This document shows, piece after piece, positions 37,270-47,432 of a DNA stretch of 64,000 bases; position 1 is the stretch's first letter, and each line of letters opens with the position of its first letter. Below the pieces are notes generated by a model that was given only the letters and a program-made list of their open reading frames with translations, had not been told where the DNA came from and searched no databases. Position numbers and translations under genes: made by a program. Where the stretch lies: positions 1 through 64,000 of the forward strand of contig NZ_JAMFMB010000006.1 in assembly GCF_023502395.1 (NCBI RefSeq), written 5' to 3'. The stretch comes from Ruegeria spongiae. GTDB lineage: Bacteria > Pseudomonadota > Alphaproteobacteria > Rhodobacterales > Rhodobacteraceae.

Positions 37270-38928
37270 TCACCGCTGCGCGACCTCCCAATCCGGGTGC
37301 ACCCATGGCTGCGCGTTGGAGCGTTGCAACGGGTCACGTCCCAACAGATGGTCCGAAACTTTCTCGCCCACCATGATCGACGGCGCATTCAGATTGCCAT
37401 TGGTGATCTGCGGAAAGATCGAGCTGTCGGCAACCCGCAGCCCCTCCACCCCGATCACCCGCGCCTGCGGATCGACCACCGCGTTCGGATCGTCGGCCCG
37501 GCCCATCCGGCAAGTGCCGCAGGGGTGATAGGCGCTTTCGGCATGTTCGGCGATGAACCCGTTCAGCTCTTCGTCACTTTGCAGGTCGGCACCCGGCTGG
37601 ATCTCCTTTCCGGCAAAAGGCTTGAACGCCTCTTGCCCGATGATCTCGCGGGTCAGCCGCAGACAGGCGCGGAAATCCTTCCAGTCGCGTTCGGTCGACA
37701 TGTAGTTGAACCGGATCATCGGCGCCTCAGCCGGATCGGACGAGCGCAGGGTCACCATCCCGCGCGAGGGCGAGCGCATCGGGCCGACATGGGCCTGAAA
37801 ACCATGGCCCTCGGCCGCCGCCTGCCCGTCATAACGCACCGCCATGGGCAGGAAGTGATACTGGATATCCGGGTAAGGCACACCTGCACGCGAGCGGATG
37901 AAGGCCGCGCTTTCGAACTGGTTCGAGGCCCCCAACCCCGTCTTGGTGAACAACCACTGCGCGCCGATCACCGCCTTGCTGATAAGGTTCCAGTGCCGAT
38001 AGAGCGTGATCGGCTGCAGCGAGGCAATCTGGAAATAGACCTCCAGATGGTCCTGCAGGTTGGCACCAACGCCGGGTCGGTCGGCGATCACATCGACGCC
38101 GTGCTCGGCCAGATGCGAAGCCGCGCCGATGCCCGACAGCATCAGCAGCTTGGGCGAGTTGATCGACGAGGCCGCCAGCACCACCTCGCGCCGCGCCCGG
38201 ATCACCTGTGTGCTGGAGCCACGCTTGATCTCGACACCGACAGCGCGGCCCTCCTCGATCACGATGCGCTGTGCCAGCCCGTTGACCAGATCGCAATTGG
38301 GCCGCTTCAACGCGGGCCGCAGATAGGCATTTGCCGCCGACCAGCGCCGTCCGCGCCAGACGGTCTGCTCCATCGGGCCAAAGCCCTCCTGCTTCTCGCC
38401 ATTATAGTCGCCGGTGGTCTCATACCCGGCCTGCCGCCCGGCATCGACAAACGCATGATAAAGCGGATTGCGCCGCGGCCCCCGGCTGACATGCAACGGG
38501 CCATCCTCGCCGCGCCATTCACGGTCGCCGCCATGACCGCCATCATGCCAATGCTCCATCCGCTTGTAATAGGGCAGCACATCCGCATAGGCCCAGCCAT
38601 CGGCTCCCATCTCGGCCCAGGTGTCGAAATCCATCGCATGGCCACGCACATAGACCATGCCGTTGATCGACGAAGACCCGCCGATCACCTTGCCGCGCGG
38701 CACCACAAGACGGCGGTTGTTCAGATGCGGCTCAGGCTCGGAGTTGTACCCCCAGTCATAGCGCGACATGTTCATCGGGTAGCTCAATGCAGCAGGCATC
38801 TGGATGAACGGGCCGATATCGCTGCCCCCATGTTCGATCACCAGCACCGAGGCTCCGGCCTCACTCAACCGATAGGCCATCGCACAACCGGCGCTGCCCG
38901 CGCCGACGATCACAAAATCCGCTTCCAT
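37270..38928 (-). CDS. betA: Choline dehydrogenase
   Basis: A 552-residue FAD-dependent GMC oxidoreductase oxidising choline to betaine aldehyde (and further) at the membrane. [21 protein letters not shown] is the FAD-binding GxGxx[30 protein letters not shown] is GMC signature 1 and [17 protein letters not shown] is GMC signature 2. [12 protein letters not shown] contains the catalytic His. ATG 38928 is chosen for the GGAGG upstream; an in-frame GTG lies 12 nt earlier. Last gene of the bet cluster. Confidence 0.93.
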   Translation of the reverse strand: MEADFVIVGAGSAGCAMAYRLSEAGASVLVIEHGGSDIGPFIQMPAALSYPMNMSRYDWGYNSEPEPHLNNRRLVVPRGKVIGGSSSINGMVYVRGHAMDFDTWAEMGADGWAYADVLPYYKRMEHWHDGGHGGDREWRGEDGPLHVSRGPRRNPLYHAFVDAGRQAGYETTGDYNGEKQEGFGPMEQTVWRGRRWSAANAYLRPALKRPNCDLVNGLAQRIVIEEGRAVGVEIKRGSSTQVIRARREVVLAASSINSPKLLMLSGIGAASHLAEHGVDVIADRPGVGANLQDHLEVYFQIASLQPITLYRHWNLISKAVIGAQWLFTKTGLGASNQFESAAFIRSRAGVPYPDIQYHFLPMAVRYDGQAAAEGHGFQAHVGPMRSPSRGMVTLRSSDPAEAPMIRFNYMSTERDWKDFRACLRLTREIIGQEAFKPFAGKEIQPGADLQSDEELNGFIAEHAESAYHPCGTCRMGRADDPNAVVDPQARVIGVEGLRVADSSIFPQITNGNLNAPSIMVGEKVSDHLLGRDPLQRSNAQPWVHPDWEVAQR

Positions 38929-38982
38929 TTCCACCTCCACCCGGCCTGACCGGGCACGTCACATCTGTCATTGTCAAAACAA

Positions 38983-39000
38983 GAGCGCGCGGAAGCGCTC
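38983..39000 (-). terminator. Possible attenuator between betB and betA
   Basis: GAGCGC, six bases, GCGCTC: a 6-bp stem followed on the minus strand by TTGTTTTG. It lies in the 90-nt betB-betA spacer and could reduce read-through into betA. Confidence 0.4.
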
Positions 39001-39018
39001 AATTTGGAAACGCCCCGC

Positions 39019-40476
39019 TCAGAACGGGGCCTCCAGATCGCCCATGCGCACATAGACGGATTTCAGCTGGCTATAGTGCTCGATCGCCTGTTTCGCGTTC
39101 TCGCGCCCCACGCCCGACAGCTTCGCGCCGCCAAAGGGCACCTCCACCGGCGCATCATTGTAGGAGTTGATGAAACAGGTCCCCGCCTCGAACCCCGCCG
39201 CCACGCGATGCGCGCGGGTCAGATCGCTCGTAAAGACCCCCGCTGCCAGGCCGAATTCGGTCGCATTGGCTCGCGCCATCACCTCGTCCTCGCTGTCGAA
39301 ATCAAGTACCGCCATCACCGGCCCAAAGATCTCTTCGCGGGCGATGGTCATATCATCGGTGACATCCGCAAAGACCGTTGGCTGCAGGAAGAAGCCCCCG
39401 CGATCCAACCGCGCGCCACCGGTGACCAGCCGCGCGCCTTCCTCAATGCCTTTGGTGATATAGGATTGCACGATCTCCATCTGGCGCTCGCTGACCATCG
39501 GCCCAAAGCTGGTGGCCGGGTCCATCGGATCGCCAATCACCGCTTGCTCCAACCGTTCACTCAGGCGGGTCAGGAAGGCCTCCTTGATGCCTTTGTGCAC
39601 AAAGACCCGCGTCCCGTTGGAACAAACCTGCCCCGATGAATAGAAATTGCCCAGGATCGCGCCGCTGACCGCATTCTCCAGATCAGCATCGTCGAAGATC
39701 AGCAAAGGCGATTTGCCGCCCAGTTCCATCGTGACATGTTTGATCCCCTCGGCCGCCGCCGCGTACACCTTGCGCCCGGTGGGCACCGAGCCGGTCAGCG
39801 AGACCTTGTCAACGCGCGGGTCAGACACCAGCGCCCCGCCAACCTCGCCCATACCCTGTACCACGTTGTAGAGCCCGGCGGGCAGACCCGCCTCATGCAG
39901 GATCTCGGCCACTTTCAACGCACAAAGCGGCGTGGTTTCCGACGGTTTGAAGATCATCGCGTTGCCGCAGGCCAATGCGGGCGCGCCTTTCCAGCAGGCG
40001 ATCTGGGTGGGATAGTTCCACGCCCCGATCCCCACACAGAGCCCCAGCGCCTCGCGCCGCGTATAGGCCCAGTCTTCGCCCAGTTGGATATGCTCGCCGG
40101 TCAGCGTTGCGGCCAGCCCGCCGAAATACTCCAGCGCATCCGCCCCGCTGGCGGCATCCGCCACCGAGGTTTCCTGATAGGGTTTGCCGGTGTCATGGGT
40201 TTCCAGCACGCTCAGGTCATGATTGCGCGCGCGCATCATATCCGCCGCCCTGCGCAGGATACGGCCCCGCTCGGTCCCCGGCAGCGCCGCCCAGGCGCGC
40301 TGCGCCGCGCGCGCCGAGGTGATCACCTGCTCGACAATCGCGGGCGTTGCAGCATGCACCGTGGCGATCACCGCGCCGGTGGCGGGATAGATCACCTTGA
40401 TCGGGGTGCCGGAGGTGTCTTCGACATAGGCGCCATTGATGAAATGGCTGGCCTTTGGTTGGGTTGGGTAGTTCAT
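39019..40476 (-). CDS. betB: Betaine aldehyde dehydrogenase
   Basis: A 485-residue NAD(P)-dependent aldehyde dehydrogenase making glycine betaine from betaine aldehyde. [20 protein letters not shown] is the BetB N-terminus. [32 protein letters not shown] is the cofactor site, with the BetB-typical Tyr-Pro. [12 protein letters not shown] holds the general base Glu and [16 protein letters not shown] the catalytic Cys. ATG 40476 gives the usual length. ATG 40512, which overlaps the betC stop (ATGA), would add twelve residues and could allow coupling. Confidence 0.93.
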   Translation of the reverse strand: MNYPTQPKASHFINGAYVEDTSGTPIKVIYPATGAVIATVHAATPAIVEQVITSARAAQRAWAALPGTERGRILRRAADMMRARNHDLSVLETHDTGKPYQETSVADAASGADALEYFGGLAATLTGEHIQLGEDWAYTRREALGLCVGIGAWNYPTQIACWKGAPALACGNAMIFKPSETTPLCALKVAEILHEAGLPAGLYNVVQGMGEVGGALVSDPRVDKVSLTGSVPTGRKVYAAAAEGIKHVTMELGGKSPLLIFDDADLENAVSGAILGNFYSSGQVCSNGTRVFVHKGIKEAFLTRLSERLEQAVIGDPMDPATSFGPMVSERQMEIVQSYITKGIEEGARLVTGGARLDRGGFFLQPTVFADVTDDMTIAREEIFGPVMAVLDFDSEDEVMARANATEFGLAAGVFTSDLTRAHRVAAGFEAGTCFINSYNDAPVEVPFGGAKLSGVGRENAKQAIEHYSQLKSVYVRMGDLEAPF

Positions 40477-40508
40477 GTTGTATTGCCGTTCGATAAAGGA
40501 GCGAAAGG

Positions 40509-42017
40509 TCATTCGCCTCGGGGAAAGCGCGCGCTTTCCTCGACGGTGTTCAGGTCCATGTGATTGCGCATGTAACGTTCCGAGGCCTTTTGCAGCGGCT
40601 GGTAATCCCAAGGGTAATAGCCACCCTGCCGCAACGCCTCATAAACCACCCAGCGGCACGCCTGACTGGCGCGCACATCGCCATCATAGGCGTCCAGATC
40701 CCAGCGCGCCTCGGATTGTGAGCGCAGGCGCTGCAGAACCTCCTGATGGGTCGGATCACCGGCAAGGTTGGTCAACTCGTGCGGGTCGTTCTGCAGATCG
40801 AACAACTGATCGGGGTCCAGCGCACACCGGTTGAATTTCCACTGTCCCTGCCGCAGGGACACCAGCGGCGCGTAAGAGGCCTCGGCGGCGTATTCGATCA
40901 TCACCGGCGCGTCGCGTTCGATCCCGTTAGCCAATGGCACGAGGCTTTCACCATCGGTCCAGGGCGCGATCTCAGCCATATCGACACCGGCCAGCGCGCC
41001 CAGCGTGGGCGTCACGTCGATGGTCGAAACCGGCGTGTCGATCCGCCCGACAGGCATGTCAGGCGCCGAGATCATCAGGGGCACCCGCGCCGAGCCCTCA
41101 TAGAAGGTCATCTTGAACCACAGACCCCGCTCGCCCAGCATGTCACCATGGTCCGAAACGAAGAGGATGGTGGCCTCTTGTCGGGTGGCTTCCAGCACGT
41201 GCAATATCTCGCCGATCTTGTCGTCCAGATACGAGATATTGGCGAAATAGGCCTGCCGTGACCTGCGGATATCCTCATCGGTGATGTCGAAGCTGCGCCA
41301 GTCATTGGCATCGAAAATGCGCTGCGAATGCGGATCCTGATTGTCATAGCCAAGGTCCGAAACCTGCGGGGTCAGATGTGCGCAATCCTCGTAGAGGTCC
41401 CAGTATTTCCGCCGTGCCACATAAGGATCATGCGGATGGGTAAAGCTGACGGTCAGGCACCAGGGGCGCACGTCCTTGCCGCGCGCCAGATCATAGAGCT
41501 TGGCGGTGGCGTTGTATGCGACCTCGTCATCATATTCCATCTGGTTCGAGATTTCGGCCACGCCCGCGCCGGTCACCGAGCCCATGTTGTGATACCACCA
41601 GTCGATCCGCTCGCCCGGTTTGCGATAGTCCGGCGTCCAGCCGAAATCGGCGGGGTAGATATCGGTGGTCAGGCGATCCTCGAACCCGTGCATCTGATCG
41701 GGGCCGACAAAGTGCATCTTGCCGCTGAGGCAGGTGTAATAGCCCGCCCGGCGCAGGTGATGGGCATAGGTCGGGATATCGCTGCGGAACTCGGCGGCGT
41801 TGTCATAAACCCCGGTGCGCGAGGGCAATTGCCCCGACATGAAGGCCGCCCGCCCCGGCGCGCAGAGCGGCGAACCGGTATAGGCATTGGCAAACCGGGT
41901 CGAGCGCGCGGCCAGCTTCTTGAGGTTCGGCGCGTGCAGCCAGTCTGCGGGGCCGTCGGGGAACAGGGTTCCGTTAAGCTGGTCTACCATCAGGATCAGA
42001 ATGTTGGGCCGAGTCAT
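40509..42017 (-). CDS. betC: Choline sulfatase
   Basis: A 502-residue type I sulfatase that hydrolyses choline-O-sulfate to choline and sulfate. [17 protein letters not shown] provides the first metal-binding Asp. [14 protein letters not shown] is the sulfatase signature, with Cys 52 converted to formylglycine (CxPxR). [16 protein letters not shown] holds the second metal site. The C-terminal [14 protein letters not shown] ends as in other BetC proteins. It overlaps betI by 4 nt (ATGA). Confidence 0.94.
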   Translation of the reverse strand: MTRPNILILMVDQLNGTLFPDGPADWLHAPNLKKLAARSTRFANAYTGSPLCAPGRAAFMSGQLPSRTGVYDNAAEFRSDIPTYAHHLRRAGYYTCLSGKMHFVGPDQMHGFEDRLTTDIYPADFGWTPDYRKPGERIDWWYHNMGSVTGAGVAEISNQMEYDDEVAYNATAKLYDLARGKDVRPWCLTVSFTHPHDPYVARRKYWDLYEDCAHLTPQVSDLGYDNQDPHSQRIFDANDWRSFDITDEDIRRSRQAYFANISYLDDKIGEILHVLEATRQEATILFVSDHGDMLGERGLWFKMTFYEGSARVPLMISAPDMPVGRIDTPVSTIDVTPTLGALAGVDMAEIAPWTDGESLVPLANGIERDAPVMIEYAAEASYAPLVSLRQGQWKFNRCALDPDQLFDLQNDPHELTNLAGDPTHQEVLQRLRSQSEARWDLDAYDGDVRASQACRWVVYEALRQGGYYPWDYQPLQKASERYMRNHMDLNTVEESARFPRGE

Positions 42018-42586
42018 GAACGCCTCCCTGTTAGTGTTTCAAGAATTGTGGTTGCCTGTCGCACGGCCAGATCGGGTCGTTCCGGAGCGCCCAGTGCGGC
42101 CCGGATGTAAAGACCATCAATCAGCGCGATCAGCGTTTCGGCAACATCGACAGGATCGTCGACCCGCCCTTTCAGCGCATGCACCAGGTTGGAACGGATA
42201 CGGCCCTGATAGATCTGCCAGAGGCGCAGCGCGTCGTCATTGGTTTGGGCCATGACATAGAAGGTCATCCAGGCCGCGATCACATCCGGGGTGAAGCAGG
42301 ACGGCGCGAAACAGGCGCGGATCACAGCCCTGGCGCGGTCCTGGGGCGCGGCGGCCTTCAGTTCGGCCCGTGCCTCGGCCCCGAAATCCGCCAGAATGCG
42401 GCGCATCGCCGCCAGAAATATCTGGTCCTTGCCGCCGAAATAGTGATGCGCCAGCGCGCTTGACATGCCGGCCCGCTTGGCGATCTGGCTGACGGTCACA
42501 TCAAGCGAGCGCGACTGACCAAGCTCGGCAATGGTCGCCCGCACGATCGCCTCGCGCCGGATCGGTTCCATTCCCAGTTTCGGCAT
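42014..42586 (-). CDS. betI: TetR family repressor BetI
   Basis: A 190-residue choline-responsive repressor. The N-terminal TetR helix-turn-helix reads EPIRREAIVRATIAELGQSRSLDVTVSQIAKRAGMSSALAHHYFGGKDQIFLAAMR, which is close to classic BetI. The C-terminal ligand domain contains FTPDVIAAWMTFYVMAQTND, including the tryptophan and tyrosine expected near choline. ATG 42586 follows GGGGAG. A BetI-type dyad lies 48-64 nt upstream. First gene of betI-betC-betB-betA. Confidence 0.93.
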   Translation of the reverse strand: MPKLGMEPIRREAIVRATIAELGQSRSLDVTVSQIAKRAGMSSALAHHYFGGKDQIFLAAMRRILADFGAEARAELKAAAPQDRARAVIRACFAPSCFTPDVIAAWMTFYVMAQTNDDALRLWQIYQGRIRSNLVHALKGRVDDPVDVAETLIALIDGLYIRAALGAPERPDLAVRQATTILETLTGRRS

Positions 42587-42633
42587 CCTCACTCCCCTTC
42601 CGTCAGGTTAGGGAAAACAGCTAGGATGTTTTT

Positions 42634-42650
42634 ATTGACCCGTCAATCAA
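42634..42650. promoter_or_regulatory. BetI operator
   Basis: ATTGAC-CC-GTCAAT with a CAA extension (minus-strand reading TTGATTGACGGGTCAAT) lies upstream of betI. It resembles known BetI boxes and matches the site at 8221-8237. It also lies just after the stop of the EamA gene. Confidence 0.72.
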
Positions 42651-42659
42651 TAACCCACG

Positions 42660-43571
42660 CTATAGCTTCGGCGCGATGTTGACCGGGGTAATCTGTCGCC
42701 GGTTCAGTGCCGCTTCGCGCCACGAGATGAAGCTGACCGAGGCCAGGATCAGCGTCCCGCCCGCGACCACCCACGGGTCCACCCCCTCGTCAAAGGCCAG
42801 CGCGCCCAGCGCGACCGACCAGACCAGTTGCAGGAAGGTGGCAGGTTGCGTCACCGCAACCGGGGCAGCCTGAAGCGCGCGGGTCATGCCGTAATGTCCT
42901 GCGGTCGCCAGCGCGGCGATCAGAAAGACCAGGCCCAGATCTGACGGGCTGAAGGGTTGCCAGACCGCGACGGCAAACGGCGCCAGAAACAGCGTCACCC
43001 AAAGCGACATCTGCGCCAGAACCAGCGCCGGGCGCACCTCGTCCACAGTGACCTTGGCCAGCAGATAGGACCCGCCCAGCATCAGCGTCGTGCCCAGCAT
43101 CGCCAGATGGCCCGGCGACACGTCGCGAAAGCCGGGTCGCAGGATGATCAACGCCCCGAACAGCGCGATGACAATCGCAGAGATCCGACGTGCGGCCAGT
43201 TTCTCACCCAGCAGGAACACCGCCCCCAGCGTGACATAGATCGGCGTCAGGTAATTCATCGCAGTCACCTCGGCCAGAGGGATCTGCGTCATCGCATAAA
43301 ACCACAGCATCACCGCAACCGAATGCATCGCGCCCCTGATACCAAAGAGCGACCACTGGCGCGGCGTAAACCGCGTGGTGATCAGCGGACGGATCACCGG
43401 AAGGACAAAGACCAGCCCCAGCAGGTAACGCAGAAAGGCCAGCTGGACCGGGTGCATGGTGCCACCCATCACCTTGACCAGCGCGGTCATCAGCACAAAA
43501 CACAGACCCGCCGCAAGCATCCAGAGGATACCGGCAAGCGGGCGCTGCTGTTTGGAATCAGGCGTGGACAT
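42660..43571 (-). CDS. DMT superfamily EamA-type exporter
   Basis: A 303-residue protein with ten hydrophobic helices in two EamA repeats (GILWMLAAGLCFVLMTALVKVMG ... and GHLAMLGTTLMLGGSYLLAKVTVDE ...). The EYLTPIYVTLGAVFLLGE-type segment (here AMNYLTPIYVTLGAVFLLGE) at the end of repeat 1 is typical of RhaT/EamA carriers for amino acids or metabolites. ATG 43571 is preferred to an in-frame GTG 15 nt upstream; neither has a strong ribosome binding site. Its stop is close to the BetI operator. Confidence 0.85.
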   Translation of the reverse strand: MSTPDSKQQRPLAGILWMLAAGLCFVLMTALVKVMGGTMHPVQLAFLRYLLGLVFVLPVIRPLITTRFTPRQWSLFGIRGAMHSVAVMLWFYAMTQIPLAEVTAMNYLTPIYVTLGAVFLLGEKLAARRISAIVIALFGALIILRPGFRDVSPGHLAMLGTTLMLGGSYLLAKVTVDEVRPALVLAQMSLWVTLFLAPFAVAVWQPFSPSDLGLVFLIAALATAGHYGMTRALQAAPVAVTQPATFLQLVWSVALGALAFDEGVDPWVVAGGTLILASVSFISWREAALNRRQITPVNIAPKL

Positions 43572-43610
43572 GAGGCCGTTCAACACCCAATCGCGCGATG
43601 GGACAACCCT

Positions 43611-44210
43611 TCACATGATAATGAGTTTCGCGGCGATGGCCCACATGATCACGCCTATCAGCACATCCAGCACCTGCCAGGCGCGCGGGCGGGCAAAAAG
43701 CGGCGCCAAAAGCCGCGCGCCATAGCCTAGCGAAAAGAAAAAGACGAAGCTTGCGCTCACCGCCCCCAGACCAAAGCTCAGCCGGTCTGGATACTGCGCC
43801 GAAACCGACCCGATCAGCACCACGGTATCCAGATAGACATGCGGGTTGAGCCAGGTGAGCGCCAGCAGCGTTGCCAATGTCGCCCCCAATCCGGCCCCCG
43901 CGCCGTTCCGGGTCTGCAACGCTTCGCCGCCGCGCCAGGCGGCCTGAAAACTGCGCGCGCCATAGGCGATCAGAAACGCCGCCCCGCCATAGCGCATGAG
44001 CGGCTCGAACCACGGCACCGCCGTGGCCAGCGCCCCGAACCCGGCCACCCCCGCCGTGATCAGCAGCGCATCCGAGATGGCGCAGGTCAGGCAGACCGCC
44101 AGAACATGCGCGTGCCGCAGACCCTGACGCAGAACAAACGCATTCTGCGCCCCGATCGCAAGGATCAGGCTGAAGCCCAGAAAGAAGCCCGGAATGAATG
44201 ATGCCACCAT
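43611..44210 (-). CDS. argO: Arginine/lysine exporter, LysE/ArgO family
   Basis: A 199-residue membrane protein with about six helices. FFLGFSLILAIGAQNAFVLRQGLRHAHVL is the LysE/ArgO signature, and ALTWLNPHVYLDTVVLIGSVSAQ is the second conserved helix with the NPH turn. It exports basic amino acids. It diverges from an ArgP-type LysR gene across an 86-nt spacer, the same arrangement as lysE/lysG, which strengthens the assignment. Confidence 0.9.
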   Translation of the reverse strand: MVASFIPGFFLGFSLILAIGAQNAFVLRQGLRHAHVLAVCLTCAISDALLITAGVAGFGALATAVPWFEPLMRYGGAAFLIAYGARSFQAAWRGGEALQTRNGAGAGLGATLATLLALTWLNPHVYLDTVVLIGSVSAQYPDRLSFGLGAVSASFVFFFSLGYGARLLAPLFARPRAWQVLDVLIGVIMWAIAAKLIIM

Positions 44211-44296
44211 GTGCCCTCCGTCTTGAACATGGTTTGACTAACCGGGCAGGCGCCAGCTATCAAATTAAAGATACTGGCCCTGAATAAGTTCTTCTA
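44211..44296. promoter_or_regulatory. Divergent argO/argP promoter region
   Basis: An 86-nt AT-richer spacer holding both promoters. TATCAAATTAAAGATA (arms TATC/GATA) is a candidate LysR-type T-N11-A site. The assignment rests on position only. Confidence 0.35.
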
Positions 44297-45184
44297 ATGC
44301 AATTCGACCCCAACCACTTGCGCGCCCTCGCCGCGATTCTGCGGCTGGGCAGCTTCGAGGCCGCCGCCGCCGAGCTGGCGGTGACGCAATCGGCCATCTC
44401 GCAGCGCATCCGGGCGCTTGAGGAACGGGTGGGCACGGCACTGATCGAACGTGGCGCGCCGTGTACCGGCACCCAGGCCGGTCTGCGGATCGCCAAACAT
44501 GCCGAGGATGTCGGCCTGCTGGAGGCACAGTTGAGCCGGGACCTGTCGCTGGAGGTATCCGACGGCCCCACCCGCCTGCGCGTTGCCGTGAATGCCGACA
44601 GCCTCGCCACATGGTTCATCGACGCGATGGCACGGGTCGAAGGCGTGCTGTTTGATCTGGTGATCGACGATGAGGGCCACTCGGCCGACTGGCTGCGGCG
44701 CGGCGCGGTCAGCGCGGCGATCGGGTCCGGCACGCGGCCGGTGCCCGGCTGCAACGTGACCCCGCTCGGGTCTCTGCGCTATCTCGCCACCGCCAGCCCG
44801 GCCTATTGCAAGCAATGGTTCGGGGATGGCGTGACGGCGCAATCCCTGTCCGCCGCGCCGTGCATGACCTTCAACCGCAAGGACGAGCTGCAGCGAAAAT
44901 GGATCGAACAGGTCACCGGCCACCGGGTTGTCCCGCCCAGTCATTTCCTGCCCTCGACCCACGCCTTCGTCGATGCCGCCTGCGCCGGGCTGGGCTGGGG
45001 CATGAACCCCGAGCCGCTGGTGCGGAGCCTGATCCGCGACGGCCTGGTTGTCGATTTGCTGCCGGATCAGCCGCTCGACGTTGCGCTCAGTTGGCAGGTC
45101 AGTCGGGTGATGGCCCCGGCGCTCAGCCCCCTCACCCGTGCCGTGAAACAGGCGGCAACGGCGGGGTTGGTCAGAGACCGTTGA
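44297..45184 (+). CDS. argP: LysR family regulator ArgP/LysG
   Basis: A 295-residue regulator. The N-terminal winged helix is LRALAAILRLGSFEAAAAELAVTQSAISQRIRALEERVGTALIERGAPCTGTQAG, with the ArgP-specific PCxxTxxG after the wing. The C-terminal co-inducer domain (about 95-290) has LRVAVNADSLATWFIDA, matching ArgP/LysG, which bind lysine and arginine. It should activate the divergent argO when basic amino acids accumulate. Confidence 0.9.
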   Translation: MQFDPNHLRALAAILRLGSFEAAAAELAVTQSAISQRIRALEERVGTALIERGAPCTGTQAGLRIAKHAEDVGLLEAQLSRDLSLEVSDGPTRLRVAVNADSLATWFIDAMARVEGVLFDLVIDDEGHSADWLRRGAVSAAIGSGTRPVPGCNVTPLGSLRYLATASPAYCKQWFGDGVTAQSLSAAPCMTFNRKDELQRKWIEQVTGHRVVPPSHFLPSTHAFVDAACAGLGWGMNPEPLVRSLIRDGLVVDLLPDQPLDVALSWQVSRVMAPALSPLTRAVKQAATAGLVRDR

Positions 45185-45210
45185 TCGCTGCATTCTGGTC
45201 CAGGCGCACC

Positions 45211-45969
45211 CTACCCGCCGTTTTGAGCCAGCGCGCACAGGACAGCGCCGCTCTCGGGGTCGGCGGGGAAATAAAGCTCCACTTTCAGGTCGTCCAGCAG
45301 CAGATCCTCGGGCGTGCCAAACTGGGCGATTGTGGCAAACAACACCAGACGCATTTTCCCGGCGCGCAGAATTGTGGGCACCACTGGCGCCAGTGACCGG
45401 TCCGAGGGTGGTGGCACCTGCGCCAGATGCTCCGCCACCGCGTCCAGTCGCGCCACACCGCCCTGCGCTGCGCTTTCGATCCGCAAGCGTCGCGCGGCGT
45501 GATGGGCGACAGCGGGCCAGTTCTCGATGTGACCCGGCAGATGATCCGACATCAGCAGGTCAAGCATGCTGCCACCCTCAGTCAGACCCAGCGGACCGTA
45601 GAGCAGGCGCGCGGGCGCATTCATGCGCAAAACCGACCAGAGCCTGTCCACCGCCAGCCCCGGATAAGGCGCATGGGTATCCAGCATATGGGCGACCGCG
45701 TCGCGGATCGGCGCCATCTCGTCGGCCTCCCAACGGCGCTGCGGATAGCGTGGCGCAAAGCCCGCAGTGAGCAGCATTTGGTTGCGTGCATCCAGCGGCA
45801 TCTGCAGGGCGTCCCCCAGACGCCCGATCATTTCGCGGCTGGGACGGGCACGGCCGGTCTCCAGAAACGAGATATGGCGCGAGGACACTTCGGCCTCGAC
45901 CGCCAGTTGCAATTGCGACATCCGGCGCGCGGCGCGCCATGTCTTCAGGGTGCTGGGAAACTCGGTCAT
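45211..45969 (-). CDS. XRE regulator with MmyB-like ligand domain
   Basis: A 252-residue protein. Residues about 8-65 are a helix-turn-helix (LKTWRAARRMSQLQLAVEAEVSSRHISFLETGRARPSREMIGRLGDAL). PLDARNQMLLTAGFAPRYPQRRW opens the MmyB-type PAS-like ligand-binding domain that fills the rest. This subfamily typically represses itself and a neighbouring enzyme or membrane protein. ATG 45969 is chosen; upstream in-frame sequence covers the operator and is not protein-like. TTACCT-TGC-AGGTAA lies 36-50 nt upstream, in the divergent spacer with the gene at 46077. Confidence 0.85.
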   Translation of the reverse strand: MTEFPSTLKTWRAARRMSQLQLAVEAEVSSRHISFLETGRARPSREMIGRLGDALQMPLDARNQMLLTAGFAPRYPQRRWEADEMAPIRDAVAHMLDTHAPYPGLAVDRLWSVLRMNAPARLLYGPLGLTEGGSMLDLLMSDHLPGHIENWPAVAHHAARRLRIESAAQGGVARLDAVAEHLAQVPPPSDRSLAPVVPTILRAGKMRLVLFATIAQFGTPEDLLLDDLKVELYFPADPESGAVLCALAQNGG

Positions 45970-46004
45970 GGGCGCAGCATAGCGCGCGCCGAGAACCGCG
46001 TCAG

Positions 46005-46019
46005 TTACCTTGCAGGTAA
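46005..46019. promoter_or_regulatory. Inverted-repeat operator for the XRE-MmyB regulator
   Basis: TTACCT, TGC, AGGTAA: a 15-bp dyad in the spacer between the regulator and the divergent membrane-protein gene, placed to control both promoters. Confidence 0.6.
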
Positions 46020-46076
46020 TTGCCTCGATGACCTCACCCGGCACATTCTGCCGCCATATCCAAAAGGAGGAAAGAA

Positions 46077-46514
46077 ATGTCACATAAGTTCCACAAGTTC
46101 TGGCTGAAGGTCGTTGCGGTGATCGTGGCCAGTTTCGCACCGATCTTTTTCCTTGGCGCGATCGAGGCCACCACCGGCCCGGCCCGCATCACCATGGACC
46201 TGCTGGGCTGGCCGCTGGATGGCAGCGCCACGTTCACTGCACCTGACACACGGTTTCTGTCTGCGCTTACGGGCGGTTTCCTGCTGGGCTGGGGTGTGAT
46301 GATCTGGAACCTGTCCGAGCGGGTCTATGACTTCGCCCCAGAGGCGGTCCGCAAGAGCGTGATCTACGGCCTGCTGGCCTGGTTCGTTCTGGACAGCGCG
46401 GGATCGGCCGCCTCGGGCAACGCCTCAAACGTGGTGTTCAACGCGATCATTCTGCTGATCGGTGTCGGGCCGCTGTGGCGTCCGGCGCAGGACCGTCCGG
46501 CACTGGCCGGATAA
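46077..46514 (+). CDS. Membrane protein of unknown function
   Basis: A 145-residue protein with about four hydrophobic helices (FWLKVVAVIVASFAPIFFLGAI, FLSALTGGFLLGWGVMIWNLS, SVIYGLLAWFVLDSAGSAASG, NVVFNAIILLIGVGPLW). The loop between the first two contains ITMDLLGWPLDGSATFTAPDTRF. AAAAGGAGG gives a strong ribosome binding site. It diverges from the XRE-MmyB regulator across an inverted repeat, so it is the regulator's probable target. Role unknown. Confidence 0.75.
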   Translation: MSHKFHKFWLKVVAVIVASFAPIFFLGAIEATTGPARITMDLLGWPLDGSATFTAPDTRFLSALTGGFLLGWGVMIWNLSERVYDFAPEAVRKSVIYGLLAWFVLDSAGSAASGNASNVVFNAIILLIGVGPLWRPAQDRPALAG

Positions 46515-46533
46515 GGCCCGGCATGATTGCGCA

Positions 46534-46563
46534 ACAAAAAAGCCCGGAGCGATGCTCCGGGCT
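46534..46563 (-). terminator. Intrinsic terminator downstream of the YebC gene
   Basis: AGCCCGGAGC, loop GAT, GCTCCGGGCT: a 10-bp perfect stem followed on the minus strand by a T-run (AAAAAA at 46536-46541 on the plus strand). It lies 22 nt after the yebC stop. The same stem sits 20-50 nt after the convergent membrane-protein gene and may serve both. Confidence 0.85.
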
Positions 46564-46584
46564 GTCCCTGTATTCAGAGCGCAA

Positions 46585-47325
46585 TCAGAGCTGCGCCATG
46601 ACCTCGTCATCGGCTTCGAAATTGGTGGTGACCCGCTGGATATCGTCATCATCTTCCAGCGCATCGACCAGCCGCATCAGCTTTTGCATGCCGTCCAGAT
46701 CCAGCTCGGTGGTCGTGTTCGGCTTCCACACCAGTTTGGTGGATTCGGATTCGCCCAGCGCCGCTTCCAGCGCGTTCGACACCTCGTTCAGATCGGTATC
46801 GGCGCAATAGATGATGTGGCCGTCTTCCGAGCTTTCCACATCCTCGGCACCGGCCTCGATCGCGGCCTCGAAGATCGTATCGGCGTCACCCGCTTCGGCG
46901 GTGTACATCACCTCGCCCTTGCGTTCGAACATGAACCCGACCGAGCCGGTCTCGCCCAGATTGCCGCCATTCTTGGAAAAGGTCGAGCGCACGGTCGATG
47001 CGGTACGGTTGCGGTTGTCGGTCATCGCCTCGACAATCACCGCCACCCCGTTGGGGCCATAGCCCTCATAGCGGATCTCTTCGTATTCGTCGCCCTCGCC
47101 GGCCTGAGATTTCTTGATCGCACGGTCGATCACGTCCTTGGGGACCGAGTTCGACTTGGCTTCTTTCACCGCCAGACGCAGGCGCGGGTTCTTGTCGGGG
47201 TCGGGATCGCCCATCTTGGCGGCAACAGTGATTTCCTTGCTGAGCTTGGAAAACAACTTGGACCGCACGGCGTCCTGACGCCCTTTGCGGTGCTGAATAT
47301 TTGCCCATTTGGAATGGCCGGCCAT
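46585..47325 (-). CDS. YebC/PmpR family regulatory protein
   Basis: A 246-residue protein. [72 protein letters not shown] is the highly conserved N-terminal part, and [48 protein letters not shown] the core domain. The family was named for transcription control, and newer work links it to relieving ribosome stalling at proline stretches. Single gene with its own strong terminator. Confidence 0.93.
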   Translation of the reverse strand: MAGHSKWANIQHRKGRQDAVRSKLFSKLSKEITVAAKMGDPDPDKNPRLRLAVKEAKSNSVPKDVIDRAIKKSQAGEGDEYEEIRYEGYGPNGVAVIVEAMTDNRNRTASTVRSTFSKNGGNLGETGSVGFMFERKGEVMYTAEAGDADTIFEAAIEAGAEDVESSEDGHIIYCADTDLNEVSNALEAALGESESTKLVWKPNTTTELDLDGMQKLMRLVDALEDDDDIQRVTTNFEADDEVMAQL

Positions 47326-47432
47326 ATCGTCCTCGTTGCTCGGTGTTCTGATTGGCGATCATATAGACCCTTGCGGGCAAAAGGATCAAGGGACCGGCTT
47401 GCCCGCGCGCCGCCCATGCCTATGGTGGCAGC

